Below, one piece after another: positions 23,575-35,687 of a stretch of 64,000 nucleotides of DNA. The position numbers and the translations under genes were made by a program. This stretch comes from Nyssa sinensis (Eukaryota > Streptophyta > Magnoliopsida > Cornales > Nyssaceae). Below the pieces are notes generated by a model that saw only the letters and a program-made list of their open reading frames with translations, ran no database searches and was not told where the DNA came from. Each line of letters starts with the position of its first letter. Position 1 is the stretch's first letter. The DNA lies in contig VIRR01000518.1 of NCBI GenBank assembly GCA_008638375.1, positions 124,001 through 188,000 on the forward strand, given 5' to 3'.

Positions 23575-24238
23575 AGCTGTCATGACCTGAAACCCACCCT
23601 ATGCAGATCTCGTGTTACGGGGCCGGCCTAATTGTCGTCACTACTTTTTTCATTCTTTTACCAATGATAACAGTAAATAATATAACCATAACATTAAAGT
23701 GCGGAAGCCTTATTATAACTATTGTTCAAGACTGAAAATGAATCTGACATTAAACTAAACATAACCCACTCTTAGGTGGTGAGTACATGGGAAAGACTAT
23801 ATCATTCTATTGTGCTCCTTAACTGTCTCCCTACGCTCTCGACCTCCTACTATGGTTCTGTAGCATTCGCACTTGAAAAATATAATGAATGGGGTGAGCT
23901 AACAAAGCCTAGTAAGTAAAAGCCTATCTCAAATACGGGTTAGGGATTACATAGGAAAATATGAATTCAAAGGTAACATGATAGCCAGTCATGACAACGA
24001 TTTCAGTTAACAGTAAAGTGCCACAAGGCTAATGAACAGTAAAGCCCAATAACAAGTGTGAGTAGCAGTGTGGCATAGATATAGCAACAATGAAGCAACA
24101 GTCAATAGGCAACCACCAGATAGGACAATATCAATGGTGGGATAACAATAGCGATTACATACATGAGTACAAAGTTTTGGCAGAAATAGAAATGATGTGG
24201 CTTGGAAAACCACGTATAAGAGATAGAAGTTTACTTGC

Positions 24239-24290
24239 CTTATCAATGTGTCTTAGTAATCCGTGACCTTCCCTTTCCCTTTCGAGTCTC
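24239..24290 (-). other. Putative middle exon (52 bp) with a GC splice donor, B LTR
   Basis: On the minus strand TATATAG precedes the segment and it ends GATAAG before GCAAGT. A GC donor with otherwise perfect consensus is a known minor class (GC-AG). The related solo LTR at 5669 has GTAAGT at the same place, so a single T to C change explains it. Confidence 0.4.
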
Positions 24291-24797
24291 CTATATAACA
24301 GTAAACACATTTCAGCTTTAATGTCATTTATCAAATTTATGCCTCGTTACTCTAAATATCTCTTTCACTTATTTATACTTTTACGACTTCTAATTTGATC
24401 TAATTTACCCAAGGGTACAATGGTCATTTGCGTGTATCTATTTTTGGGGTTCTTTTTTCACAATTTGGACTTCACCGTTGAGTCCAGAAGGTTTGAAATA
24501 ATAAAAATCCACTATTTACTTAACTAAATCGGAGTCCGTTTGACTTACTTTTGACTTAGGGGCATTTTGGTCATTTTGGCATTTCAACGGGTATTTTATT
24601 TTTCGGGAACCCTTCTCGTGAAACGAACCTCACCATAGAATCCAGAAGGTCCAAAATAGTAATTTTTCATTATTTATTCGACTAATTTACTCGTCAAAAT
24701 TTAATTTGAAATTAATTAATTTAACTAATTTATTAAATTAATTAAGTGTAACCAATACATATATTATTTGAGCCCAACTTGATCACATGTGTCTTAG

Positions 24798-24851
24798 TGG
24801 CACAATGGTCCATTTTTCTCACCCTTCCCTCTTGGTCACAGGTTCAAGTCA
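24798..24851 (+). other. tRNA-like A-box/B-box pair in the B LTR, antisense
   Basis: TGGCACAATGG (24798-24808) precedes GGTTCAAGTCA (24841-24851), followed by a T-rich tract at about 24875-24895. The whole block of about 237 bp (24759-24995) is absent from the B 3' LTR copy. The module is antisense to the LTR. Confidence 0.5.
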
Positions 24852-25444
24852 TAGGGCATGCAACCCTTGTGCAACTCTTTTTTTTTTTCTTTTTTCATTT
24901 CCTGTACACTTACAAGCCAAACAATGGATAGCTTCTCCTTCACAACCAAACGCCTCCCAAACTCAAATTTAAAACTTGACCCATAAAGTAACAATGTTGG
25001 GCAGCCCTCCGAATGCCGACCCGACCTGGTTTGGCCCAAATCAAGGAACAAAATTGTAACACCCCGACCCTGATTAAGAAATGATTAGTTAATAATCATT
25101 AATCTGAACCAAACATAAAGAATAATTTAGAAGTTAATCGAGAACCTCATGATAGACCCATAAAATAATATCTGAACCTCATTACGAATTAATTAGGTGA
25201 AATGATGTTATTCTAACACTAAGAAAACTCGAGTTAGCGAACTACAGAAATCCCAAGGGATTAATAACCGACACTAGACCTTGGAGATTGAAGCTAACTT
25301 AAATAGGAAATGACCGAAAGAAACCGTGTCGAAAAAGAAGCAACGGAAAAGAAGATATTTAGAAAATAGCCGAAACAATTAAATGCGCCAACCAAACAAG
25401 GCCTAAGCCCAAAATATGGAAAATTCCCAAAAGTGTGGCCAAGG

Positions 25445-25507
25445 GGACTTGAACCCTTGACCAAGTGGGCATGATTCTTGTTGTCCAAAAAGTTACCAAA
25501 TGGGCTG
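25445..25507 (-). other. tRNA-like A-box/B-box pair in solo LTR 25056-32274, antisense
   Basis: On the minus strand CAGCCCATTTGG (plus 25496-25507) precedes GGTTCAAGTCC (plus 25445-25455), which is one mismatch from a tRNA T-arm consensus. It aligns with the module in the G LTR. Confidence 0.5.
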
Positions 25508-26915
25508 TTGTGTCACGACCCGAAACCCGGCTTATGCGGATTAAAGGTTCGTGATCGGCCACCGAGGCCTATTTCAATAATCACAATTCAATAATCACGA
25601 TATTTTTAATATAGCCATTTACGCAGCGGAATATTTTATTTTATTTTTCTTTCCTGTCTTCACAAAATAAGTTACATAACCAAGTCGGTCGATTCAAATA
25701 CCATCATCAAAGGTCGTAGTCTCCAAGTCAAGAGTTAGCATAACATTACACAACTTAATACATAAGATCCAAAATGTCTAATCTATCTTCGGTCGAGGAC
25801 CCACCAAAAGAACTTGCTTCAACCCTTAAGCACTTATCCTGCATCACCTGAAAGCAAGTTTGTCTAATCCTCACCTGAAAAATGTTAAGAGGATGGGGTG
25901 AGCTTCAACAAGCCCAATGAGTACTTCCATAACATGCCAAGGGTTTCAAAACTACTATGTAGTACAGTCTGAAATGTATATACTCAAATGGAATTAAAAT
26001 ACATCATATCAAGTACAACATATTAGAAATTAGTATCAAAGTCATTTTCAATAAATCTCAGTTCAATCACAATCGTAAATCAAAATCGATAACATAACAC
26101 AATCAAAATAATGATCCAATAACATAGTTGGTAACGATAATTTGTATTGTAATTCAAACATGGTTCGAAGTCGTTTTCAATATCAATAGTCATAATCAAA
26201 TCAACATCGTAGTATAATATTGTAACTCTATCATAGTTACGGTTCAAAGTCATTTTCAAATTCAATAGTCATAGTCAAATCAACATCATAGTTCAGTAAC
26301 ATAGTTCGATAACAATTTCATAGTTTGATAATCAAAATCGTAGTTCAATAGTTCTCAATTCAAAGATTCAAAGTTCAATCATAGTTCACATTCAATATTC
26401 ATATAAGTTCAAATCATCAAAATTACTCTTCTATGGCCAGCAAATTAGCACCTCGCTGACTGAGATCACATTCAATAATACCACCAATATACCACGTGGT
26501 TAGGGTTCAAATGTCAGCAAATTAGAACCTCGCTGACTGAGATCAAATTCAATAGTACCACTCATATACCCCGTGGTTAGGGTTCAATAAAGTCACAATC
26601 TATTCGATAATGACAGATCATAGAAGATTCTATTATTCAAAGCATCAAAATCATTTTCCAAAATCAATAACATCAATGACAATCTCAATTATTCAATTAA
26701 AAGTATCATATTTAGCCTTTAATCAAAACGGTTCAAAGATTAGTGGGTAAAACTGTTATAGTATCATGAGCATTTTACAAACTATCAGGAAATGGCAATG
26801 TCAATAAGTCATTCAAATCGATTTCAAACAGAAGGATCTATTTTCAAATTATGTAAGAGTTCGATATTTATATTTATAATAAAAATCCACCTCAACATGG
26901 TATGAAAATACTCAC

Positions 26916-26964
26916 CTGAAGTCCCAAAAGCAATTTTCCAAAAATCCTTCCTTAACGAGGGTCC
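26916..26964 (-). other. Putative middle exon (49 bp) in solo LTR 25511-28981
   Basis: On the minus strand GATTATAG precedes it and it ends CTTCAG before GTGAGT. The position within the LTR matches the other middle segments. Confidence 0.5.
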
Positions 26965-28680
26965 CTATAATCACCATTCAAAACCTTATTATTTTCTTGT
27001 TCAAAGTATAACATAATTTAACAGTCAATTTAGAGCCCTCTCTCTTCCAGTTTCCTCACAAGGATGTTTCCGTTAGGTTCAAAGCGTCGAAGATAATTAG
27101 TTTGGACTTTTCTAGACCTAAATTTATTTTCCTATAATTTATTTTAAGCCTAGGGGTATTTTTGTAATTTTATATTTTTACGCGTCATATTTTTCGGTAC
27201 TTCGTTTGCCAAAATGGACTCTACCGTTGAGTCCGGATTGCCCCAAATAGTCAAAATGGACTACCTTTTATATTCAATTGGCCTTAAGCATCATTAGGGG
27301 TAAAATGGTAATTTTACATTTCACGCGTCCTAATTTTTGAGACTTAATTTCAAAAATCGGACTCCACCGTTGAGTCCGGAATGCCCGAAAACATTGGGTT
27401 ACACTATTCTTTTATTTTATTTGGACTTCGTTTGACTAATTTTTGGTTTAGGGGTGTTTTGGTAATTTTCCTAATTAAAAAGGATTTTTAAATTAATTTT
27501 TAATTATTTTCGGGGTAGTTTTATAATTATCCAAAACCTGGGGGTCAAAGCAAAATTTATTGAAAGTTTTATAATAAACCAACCGGTTCAGTCAAGTTCC
27601 AACTGAACCGGCACTGGTTGGTCCCGAACCGACCACTTCAACTGGACCGTGACGTCATCATGACATCACAGTGATGTCAGCAGCCAATTAATTAAAACGG
27701 TGCCGTTCAGTTTTATCAAGGATCCGTTTTTGAACGGATCAGGACCCGACCCGACCCGTGAACAGGGTCTTCTCTTCGTTTTTCCGGCTGAGCCTCGGGT
27801 CACCACTTCCGGCGCTGGTGGCCGGAAACTAAAATTTTTAATTTTTAAACTCCACTTTTCATCGTCGGTTTTCACTGATTTTCGCACCAAAACATCCCTA
27901 AAACATTTTAAAACCCTTTTTGCTTTGTTTTTGGTCCCTAAAACCGAGCTACAACGCATGAAGGTTGACAAACCCCCATGGAGCCGCAACCTGCAAGTGG
28001 TCTTTTCTCCCTTATCTTGCGTCCGTTTGTTATCATTTTTGTGGATTTAAAACCCTTATGGCCCCTAGATCGCGCCCCTACCTTCCAAAACCCATTTAGT
28101 TTCAATCGGTCAAAACCCAAGTTTTGAAACTTCGTTAATGGCAGCCATGGTGGTTATGATTTCCAAGCCCCCAAACTCGTTTATTTGGATTCTAATATGT
28201 TAGATTCATCACAATAGGGCCATGCATGCAACCATTAAACCCCAAAACAGCTTATGCATAAAGAAATTTAGAGAGAGAGAATCACTGGGTTTGTTTTATA
28301 CCTTCAAACAGTGTCTCTTTCTCCTCTCGTAGGCTCAACTGGATTCCCTCAAGCTTTCTCTAACCAGCCCAATTTCCTCCCTTTCCTAGCGCCTTTCCAA
28401 ACAGTCACAAACAATGCATGCAAACACACTTGATCTCTCTTTCTCACTCTAACTTCCTCTCTCTATAAAGCTGAACATACACTCACACAAGTTCTGATTT
28501 TCTGAAATGGAGGTCACACACACGAAATGTAAATACATAATAGCACTCATATTTTATTGTTTTTAATTTAAAAATCAATTCTTTGGTTGCATGAAATCCT
28601 ATTGGTGGGTTGAGAGGTGGGGCTTCCTTTTGATGTATATATATACAAATTATATGGCAAAATAAGGCACAAAAGGTGGG

Positions 28681-28746
28681 TAGCCTAAGTGGCTTTTCTT
28701 TTTGGGCTCAATTTCTTACTTCTTTTTGGGTCAAGGGTTCAAAACC
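28681..28746 (+). other. tRNA-like A-box/B-box pair in solo LTR 25511-28981, antisense
   Basis: TAGCCTAAGTGG (28681-28692) precedes GGTTCAAAACC (28736-28746), each one base from the Pol III consensus. It lies near the start of the minus-strand LTR. Confidence 0.5.
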
Positions 28747-30949
28747 CATTGGCCTCAAATTTTGGCTTTCTTCCCCTTTTTCTTTTTGTTGTTATTTTTC
28801 CTTTGTTTATTTATTCATCTATTTATTCGTTTATTGTCGCTATTATTTATTTATTTATTTATTTTTTTTATTATTATTGTTTTTCGGTTTAATTTCATGT
28901 AACATTTTTATTACGTCTCGTAAAATTTCAAATTCCCAAATTCGTCACTAAATTTCCCGTTAATCCGGTCGGGGTGTTACATGTTGACATCTTTGTGCTT
29001 ATATATGCAACCAATTTTTATTTAAACCCAAATTAGCCAAGGCCACCTCCCAAATTGGCCAATGGCCTTACATGCAAATCCCATATCATTGGCTTACCTC
29101 ATCTCCTCTCTCTTCAGTCTATCAATCAGCCGAACCTCCACTATTATATGTATACATGGAGATATATATGGGGAGACAACATGATTTCATTACACCCCCA
29201 TCCACCAACCAGCTTTCGTGCATCCAAATTCTGGTTTTAAAAAACAAGCAACATGAGCAAACTGTGTACTGCCATACACATATATAAATCAGACTGGTGA
29301 ACCTTGGGAGAAATTTTAGCGAGAGAGAGGTAGTGAAAAACTTGATATTCAAAGGGAAAAGTGTGTATATCTGTGAGTGTGTGCACTGTGTGTACGTGAA
29401 GGAGGCATTGGGCATACCTGAAGCAACTGAAGGAACTCTAAATCGGCTTATTGCAGAGAGAGGGTCACTGTTAGGAGGTAAATTTCAAATTTTCTTCATT
29501 TCTTGTTTTTGAATTTTGAGGCAGTTTTGATGGATTGCTAAGGGTATAGACTACATGCATGCATTGACATTGATTTTAGGAACTGTATTATGTATACTGT
29601 GAGGGTTAGAAGTATCGAAATGGCCCAAAACCATGAGAACCAAGACTGACCTCCATTGATGGACCTTAGAAGCACAGGTCTGAATCGACCCTAACAGAAT
29701 GAAACTCTGCATGCAGGAACTTACAATAGACCCCAAGGGGATCTCAAAAACCATAGGCCGCAACCCCAGAACCCAGTTTAAGACCACCAAACCGTGAGTT
29801 ACAGGTTCGGGTTTAAAACCCAAACTCACCAAAACCTTGATCAAACTGAAATATTAGGACAGGGACTTGAACCCCACCATTCAAGGATCATAACAAAACA
29901 AATTTCACGAAGATTGGACCAAAACGACCGTTTTAGAATCAGTTGTAGGTCACGGTTATCGTTTTTTAAACAGAGCCATAGAGCCCGATTCGATGCCTAA
30001 AATGGATGCTAGGATGTTGGTATGGTTCCTAGAAATGTATTAGGATCGATAACAGTAAGAAATGAGGCATGAAATCCCACGAATTTGAAGATTTAAAATC
30101 CTAAAATTTCGAGCTACAGTAACCCTAGAGTTAGGGACGATGAACAGTGCCGGGTATCGGGTCGGACCGGGTATCAGGTTGGGCCCCGACGCGACTGAAA
30201 AACGGGTGAACCATTTAAACAGAACTGCGTCGTTTTGAACCTAAACTGATTTAATTTAAAATCTTAGGGCTGACATCATCATGATGTCAGCATTGTAACT
30301 GAACCGGTTAAAACCGGACTGGACAGGTCCGGTTCCCTTACATATGAACTGAACGCTTCGGTTCAGTTTGAAACTTTAAAAAAAATTACAAATTGACCCC
30401 AACGACTTCACAAAATTTTACTATGGCCCAGATTTCTAAAATTTCGTGTAATTATACCCTTGGAAAATTAATAAAAATAATAAAATAATAATTTTATTAT
30501 TTTATTAAAAGAGAATAATTACTATTATGCCCTTGGGCATTAATTGGGTCAAACGGAGTCCAAATTTAATGAATCAATAGTGTGTTCTTATTATCTTGGG
30601 CCTTCTAAAATCAACAGTGAGGTCCGATTCACGAGACGGGACTCTAAAAAATATGACACGTGAAATGACCAAAATACCCCTAAGGGACCCGAAGCCAAAT
30701 AAAAAGCCAAGAGGGTCTAAATTGACTTTCTTCGACGTTCCGAATCCAACGGTGAGGTCCATAACACTGAAATACGTACTAAAAAATAAGTCACGTGAAA
30801 GATAAAACTCATGAAGTCACCACGAGTTGACCGATAAGACCAATCCTAGGAAGTTAGGATATGTCAGGCCTAAAATTAAATGAAAGAGCATGAATAAGTA
30901 ATAATTTAAGGTAAATGTGAAGTTGAAGAGTTCCTTATGATTTTCTTAG

Positions 30950-31003
30950 GAGCTACAAAAGGAGGGGAAAGGCCCACCAGTAGTACGAACCCAGGGAATC
31001 AAG
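30950..31003 (+). other. Putative middle exon (54 bp) in solo LTR 25056-32274
   Basis: TTTTCTTAG precedes 30950 and the segment ends TCAAG before GTGAGTAA. It aligns with 3726-3780 at both borders and ends in the same bases (GAATCAAG), supporting common descent. Confidence 0.55.
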
Positions 31004-33059
31004 GTGAGTAATCTTGCATTTGAAGTGGAGATTTAACTCCACGGATTTGAAGATGTTTTAAACTTCAAAATGTCTGAAGCATTGAATGTTAAATTCCATA
31101 TTTCATGATTCTTGTTTTAAATAGTCCGTTCTTATAAATCTTATTGTGACATGCTCAATGACTGATTTCTATTACTGTCTTCTTTAAAAGTATTTAACAT
31201 GTCTACATATTCTGAAGTTCTTGTTCCAAATATTTGAAGAATTTATCATGAAGCCAGGAACATCATATTTTAATACTGTTGAAAAGTATTTATTTAAAGA
31301 AGCCATATGAAAAATGTTTTGCAAGATAATAATAACCACATAGTCAGGATTTTGAGTATCTTCGGAACTCAATTGACTTGTCATGTGAAATGCCACATAA
31401 TCAGGATTTTGAGTATCTTCGGAACTCACTTGACCTGTCATGTGGAATGCCTGGTAGCAGGATCTAATCCCACAGGCAATGAGATATCTCCACGTATACG
31501 CAAAATAGGAGTCTGGTTCGAAACAGATTCCACTAATGAAAGTGAAAAGATGACAAATGACTTTGAAAGTGGAAGCAGGTTTTACCCCCATTTTTCACTG
31601 TGCATGTTTATATGTTTTGAAGTGCATATGCTCTATTTAAAGAAATGTATGTTTAGCTTGAGTACTTTGAATGTTTCAAAGCTATCTTTATGAAAAATGC
31701 ATGTACTCTATGTTCAAAATGTACGAGCAATTGGCAGTGAGTATTTTATGAACCTCTCATGAACGAAACCTTTGCCAATTGAAAACCCATGACAAATGCT
31801 AGAATTACTCATTGGGCTTCTCGAAGCTCACCCCATTCCCTAACATTTTTCAGGTACTAATGATGATGAATGGGAGCCTTGCTCCATTTGGGGATGACGA
31901 CTAGTGGCTTTAATATGATCAAGGACTTTTTGGAAGTACTAAGGACTCGTAGATGGTCAAATTTTGAAGTGTAATAGATTTTGGACAACATGTACTTAAG
32001 CCCTCGAGGCATTCAGATATGTACTATGTATAACACTTTAAGTTTTTAGTATGCTCTGATTTTATAATCATGTGTACTTCTATGAAGAGCGGCAGTACCG
32101 GATGGATGTGCGAAAGTATTTTAAAAAAAAAAAGGTTTTTCACGCTTCCGCAAACCAAGGCCGCACTGCCATCCGATATTGTCGCTTATGTGAGCCTTGC
32201 CCTAAGGCCTTCGGGCCGAAGGGCGGCGGTCGCGATTCCCTTAATCCGCACAGGGTGGGTTTCGGGTCGTGACAAAAATCTCAGCTACCCAACACCCTTC
32301 CCACACATGGCCGGTCATCCCTTCCGTCAACGACGACTCACCGACGATGGATTTTCTTGTGCAATGGGGTTCATACCTACAGGTCACGCGCAACTCAAAT
32401 CTATCCTTGGTTTTCCAATCAAAGTGTTGGATTTCTCCCAAATAGGGAAAACCGTAGCTCCATCGGAGCTGTGCGGTTTCCCGGTCAGCCCTTTTCTCCT
32501 CCATTTTCTACTCTTTTCTTCTACGGTTTTGGCCCATTTTCCCTCTCATTCAATTTTCGCACCTCTTAGGAATAATCCCCCATTATTTAGACCAAGTTAA
32601 CCACATCAAAATCACACAACCCAATTTTTATTCCTTCCCTGTAATTTCCAATTTCTCACTCGTTTCTGGATCGTTTCTCTTGATTCAACTTACAATATAA
32701 ACCTAATTCCATGCGTAATAAGATCCTAAAGTTAAATTTATCATTCATGCTTCTAAAAATTAAAGAACAGAAAGCTCAATTCTTACCCTTTTTTTTTTCC
32801 TGTTGCACGTCCCTGGGTGGTTCGGCTCCTCTTCCTTTGCTTCCTCTTCCTCTGTTTTTTTTTTCTGCTCTTCTCTTCCACTGACCCACCTTTTGCTCTT
32901 TCCTTCCTTATTCTTTCTTTTTCTTCCTGCTTCACCCCACCCTGCTTGCGCCCAACCGTTCCTCTTCCTCTTCTCTTTTTTTTTTTTTTTGGTTCTAACG
33001 CAACGCATGCCTGGCATGCTTTTATTTTAAAACTGCCCCCCATCTCTCTCTTTCTCTCC

Positions 33060-33061
33060 CT

Positions 33062-33107
<46 letters not shown>

Positions 33108-33110
33108 CTT
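33060..33110. repeat. CT microsatellite in B LTR
   Basis: A nearly uninterrupted CT run follows a T-rich stretch. A shorter CT run at about 19880-19897 occupies the same place in the other B LTR, so this site has expanded since insertion. Confidence 0.9.
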
Positions 33111-33530
33111 GCGCCCTTTCATTTCCTGCACCTAACTCCCATCCATTTTCTTCTCTTTTTTTTTTTTTTTTTCCAGTTACATGTTGTAACTGGTATTCAT
33201 ATACACACCTTCACATATATATACATTTATATTTATATATTGTGCACATATTAAATTCCTATTTTTATTTTTTTCAAATTCTTATTTTATTTTTATTTTA
33301 GTTTTATTTTATTTCCTTTTAAATTTTATTTTTTTCTTTATTATTATTAATTTTTTTTTATTGTTGCTATTCATTTGCCCTGGCTTGTTCGAGCTTAACC
33401 CAGGTATCCTCCGTACATTCGAAACAATTTCAAATCCAAACTCGTCCATTTCATTTGACATTATAACATAAAGCCCTATCGACTTGGGTTTACACGATGT
33501 CTTGGTTACAATTCGGGTCAGGGTATCACA

Positions 33531-34714
33531 CAACCCAACACCAAACACAATATCTGGCCTAATAGAAGTCAAATATCTCAAGCTTCCTACCAGCCTTTTA
33601 AAGTAGGTTGGATTCACAAGATCACCTGTACCATCTCTCACCAACTTCAATCTCTCCTCAATTGGAGTCAAAATCAGATTGGACTTGTCCATCCTGAACC
33701 TTATCAAAATATCATTGGCATACTTTTTCTGTGAAATAAAAATTCCACCATCTATTTGAACAACTCCAATGCCAAGAAAATAAGACATTAGTCCTATATC
33801 TGTCCTCTCAAAGTGAGTTATCATAGCCTCCCTGAATTCTGAAATCAACTTTGGATTATTGCCAGTAAATATCAAATCGTCAACATATAAGCACACAATA
33901 AGAATATCACCATGTGAATTAGACTTGACATATAAAATATGCTCATAAGAACATCTCTCAAACCATGCTCAACAAAATAAGAATCAATGCCTGTATACCA
34001 CGCTCTAGGCGCTTGCTTCAATCCATACAAGGCCTTATTCAATCTAAAGCCTTTGTTTTCATACCCTTTTATCACATAGATGGCAGGTTGCTCAACATAA
34101 ACTCCTTCTTTAAGTACATCATTCAAGAACGCAGATTTAACATCCATTTGAAAAATTCTCCAATTATTTTGAGCAGCAAGAGAAACAAACATACGAACTG
34201 TGTCAAGTCTAGCAACAGGAGCAAACACCTCAAAATAATCAATACCTAGCTTTTGTTTGTAACCCTTAGCCACCAATCTTGCTTTAAAGTGATCTACCTC
34301 ACCATTGGGCTTGTATTTTGTCTTGTACACCCACTTCACACCAATTGGTTTCTTACCACTAAGAAGAGTAGTAAGTTTCCATGTGTTGTTCTTCTTAATT
34401 GCATAGATCTCATCATTCATGGCTTTAATCCAATGATCATCACGAGAGGCTTCTTCAAAAGTTACTGGATCACAATATGCAAATAAAACAAAATTCACCA
34501 AATCTTTATTAGTTGGCTCATTATCACTACCAACAACATAATCCTGTAAGTGAGCAGGCAAGTGGCATTGGCGTTGAGGATGCTTGCAGGACTTTGCATG
34601 AGATGATGACATATATGAAGATGGAGGATCACTAATCTGAGGCTCACTCTGTATTTCAATTTGCGGATCTGCATCATTAAAAATTAAAGTTGGCTGAATT
34701 TGATCATTCTGAGA
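33531..34714 (-). pseudogene. Ty1/copia reverse transcriptase, truncated and frameshifted
   Basis: The frame ending at 33872 carries copia RT landmarks: WIKAMNDEI, NNTWKL, GVKWVYKTKYKPNG, ARLVAKGY, FAPVARLDTVRMF, FQMDVKSAFLN and ALYGLKQAPRAWY. After about 33955 the reading shifts, and the catalytic YVDDLIF (about 33876-33887) continues in another frame through SQKKYANDIL and RLVGSLRYLTS to RPDIVFGVG. It stops at 33531, where the LTR of gypsy element B begins. The remaining C-terminal RNase H part is absent from the other side of element B. An in-frame TAG at 34715-34717, in place of a usual tryptophan, separates it from integrase. Confidence 0.93.
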
Positions 34715-35564
34715 CTAATCCCAAACTCCTTGCTTATCAAAAGTCACATCACGACTGATAATCACCTTCTCTATTATTGGATTATACAACTTGTAAGTCT
34801 TTGACAATTGACTGTAGCCAATGAAAATACACTTTTCACCTCTATCATCAAGTTTCTTTCTAAGATGATCTGGCACATGAACATATGCAATGCAACTAAA
34901 CACCCTTAGGTGTTTAATGATTGGTTTCTGTCCACTCCAAGCTTCCTGTGGGGTTTTGTTAGAAACACTTCTAGTAGGGCACATATTCAAAACATAAATA
35001 GCACAAGCAACCGCTTCAGCCCAAAATCCTTTAGGCAAATTTTTAAATTTCAACATGCATCTAACCATATCCATAACAGTTCTATTATTTCTTTCCGTCA
35101 TTCCATTTTACTGTGGAGTATATCTAGCAGTCAATTGATGCCTAATACTATATTTCTCCAAAAAATCATCGCAAACAATATACTCTGCACCCTTATCAGT
35201 TCTCAAATTTCTAATTTGAAATCCACTTCGCTTTTTAACATAGGCCTTGAATTTTTTAAAAATATCACAAGTATCAGATTTATGTTGAAAAAAATAAACC
35301 CATGCTTTTCTATTAAAATCATCTATGAATGTAATAAAGTACCTACTACCACCATTAGAAGGTACCTCCACTGGCTCTCCATGAATTTCCTGTAGGAAAA
35401 ACATCTTTATGTTTCTTTGCCATAACACAAGTTTCACAAAATCTATTTGGGATATCAATAGCAGACAAACCAAAAACCCAATGTCTTCTAGCAAGAAAAT
35501 TAAGACTGCCAAAATTTACATGTCCAAAACGTATATGCCATAACCAACTATCATCATCAATCAT
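34715..35564 (-). pseudogene. Ty1/copia GAG-pre-integrase and integrase, broken
   Basis: The GAG-pre-integrase zinc-binding region (35355-35564) shows WLWHIRFGH with the CETC pair. A frameshift near 35395 leads to the integrase core, with YFITFIDDFNRKAWVYF and LRTDKGAEY carrying the first two acidic residues. In the TPQ-NG signature a TAA at 35108-35110 replaces the usual second Q codon. Beyond it the frame continues with ERNNRT, the KHLRVFSCIAYVH segment and FIGYS. One frameshift and one nonsense codon make it inactive. Confidence 0.92.
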
Positions 35565-35687
35565 AGAACTAAATCAAGGTAAATTCTCACATTTAATACG
35601 CAATTGAAATAAACGATTTGGAGTCATATTTACCTTCGCTATTAGCCCCATACAATCATCATTGATTGTGCAAACTCCATGGTGGAT

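Larger units (their letters stand above)
25511..28981 (-). mobile_element. Solo LTR, 3.47 kb, TSD TGTTG
   Basis: The plus-strand left end is TGTCACGACCCGAAACCC and the right end is CCGGTCGGGGTGTTACA, with TGTTG at 25506-25510 and 28982-28986. It is nested inside the solo LTR 25056-32274. On the minus strand: donor GAAG/GTATAA (GT at 28301-28300), middle segment 26916-26964, acceptor TTTTTCAG (AG at 25876-25875). A plus-strand tRNA-like module lies at 28681-28746, and the AACCGGTT-rich segment at about 27575-27650. Confidence 0.95.
25056..32274 (+). mobile_element. Solo LTR, about 3.74 kb, TSD AAAAT, split by another solo LTR
   Basis: It starts TGTAACACCCCGACCCTG and ends GGGTTTCGGGTCGTGACA, flanked by AAAAT at 25051-25055 and 32275-32279. 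Pieces are 25056-25510 and 28982-32274. Its 3' part is related to the solo LTR at 964-5349 (shared 'gtagcaggatctaatccc' and 'gagatatctcca'). Plus-strand splice-like sites: GAG/GTAAAT (GT at 29478), a middle segment 30950-31003, and TTTTTCAG ending at 31853. Two 60-bp repeats lie at about 31340-31450. Confidence 0.95.
23578..33530 (-). mobile_element. 5' LTR of gypsy element B, split by a nested solo LTR
   Basis: Pieces 23578-25055 and 32280-33530 together make about 2.7 kb. The start on the minus strand at 33530 is TGTGATACCCTGACCCG, and the insertion interrupts a copia reverse transcriptase frame at 33531. The PBS abuts 23578. Candidate RNA signals on the minus strand are a CT microsatellite and T-rich tract at 33060-33110, a donor AAGG/GTAAGAA at 32786, and a middle exon-like segment at 24239-24290. 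The related 3' LTR lies at 11891-20344. Confidence 0.85.

Noticed and set aside
32210..32274. GC-rich LTR ends considered as rRNA or CpG-island fragments
   Set aside because: The same GC-rich ends occur at the 3' boundary of all the TGTCACG/CGTGACA LTRs and are explained as LTR termini.
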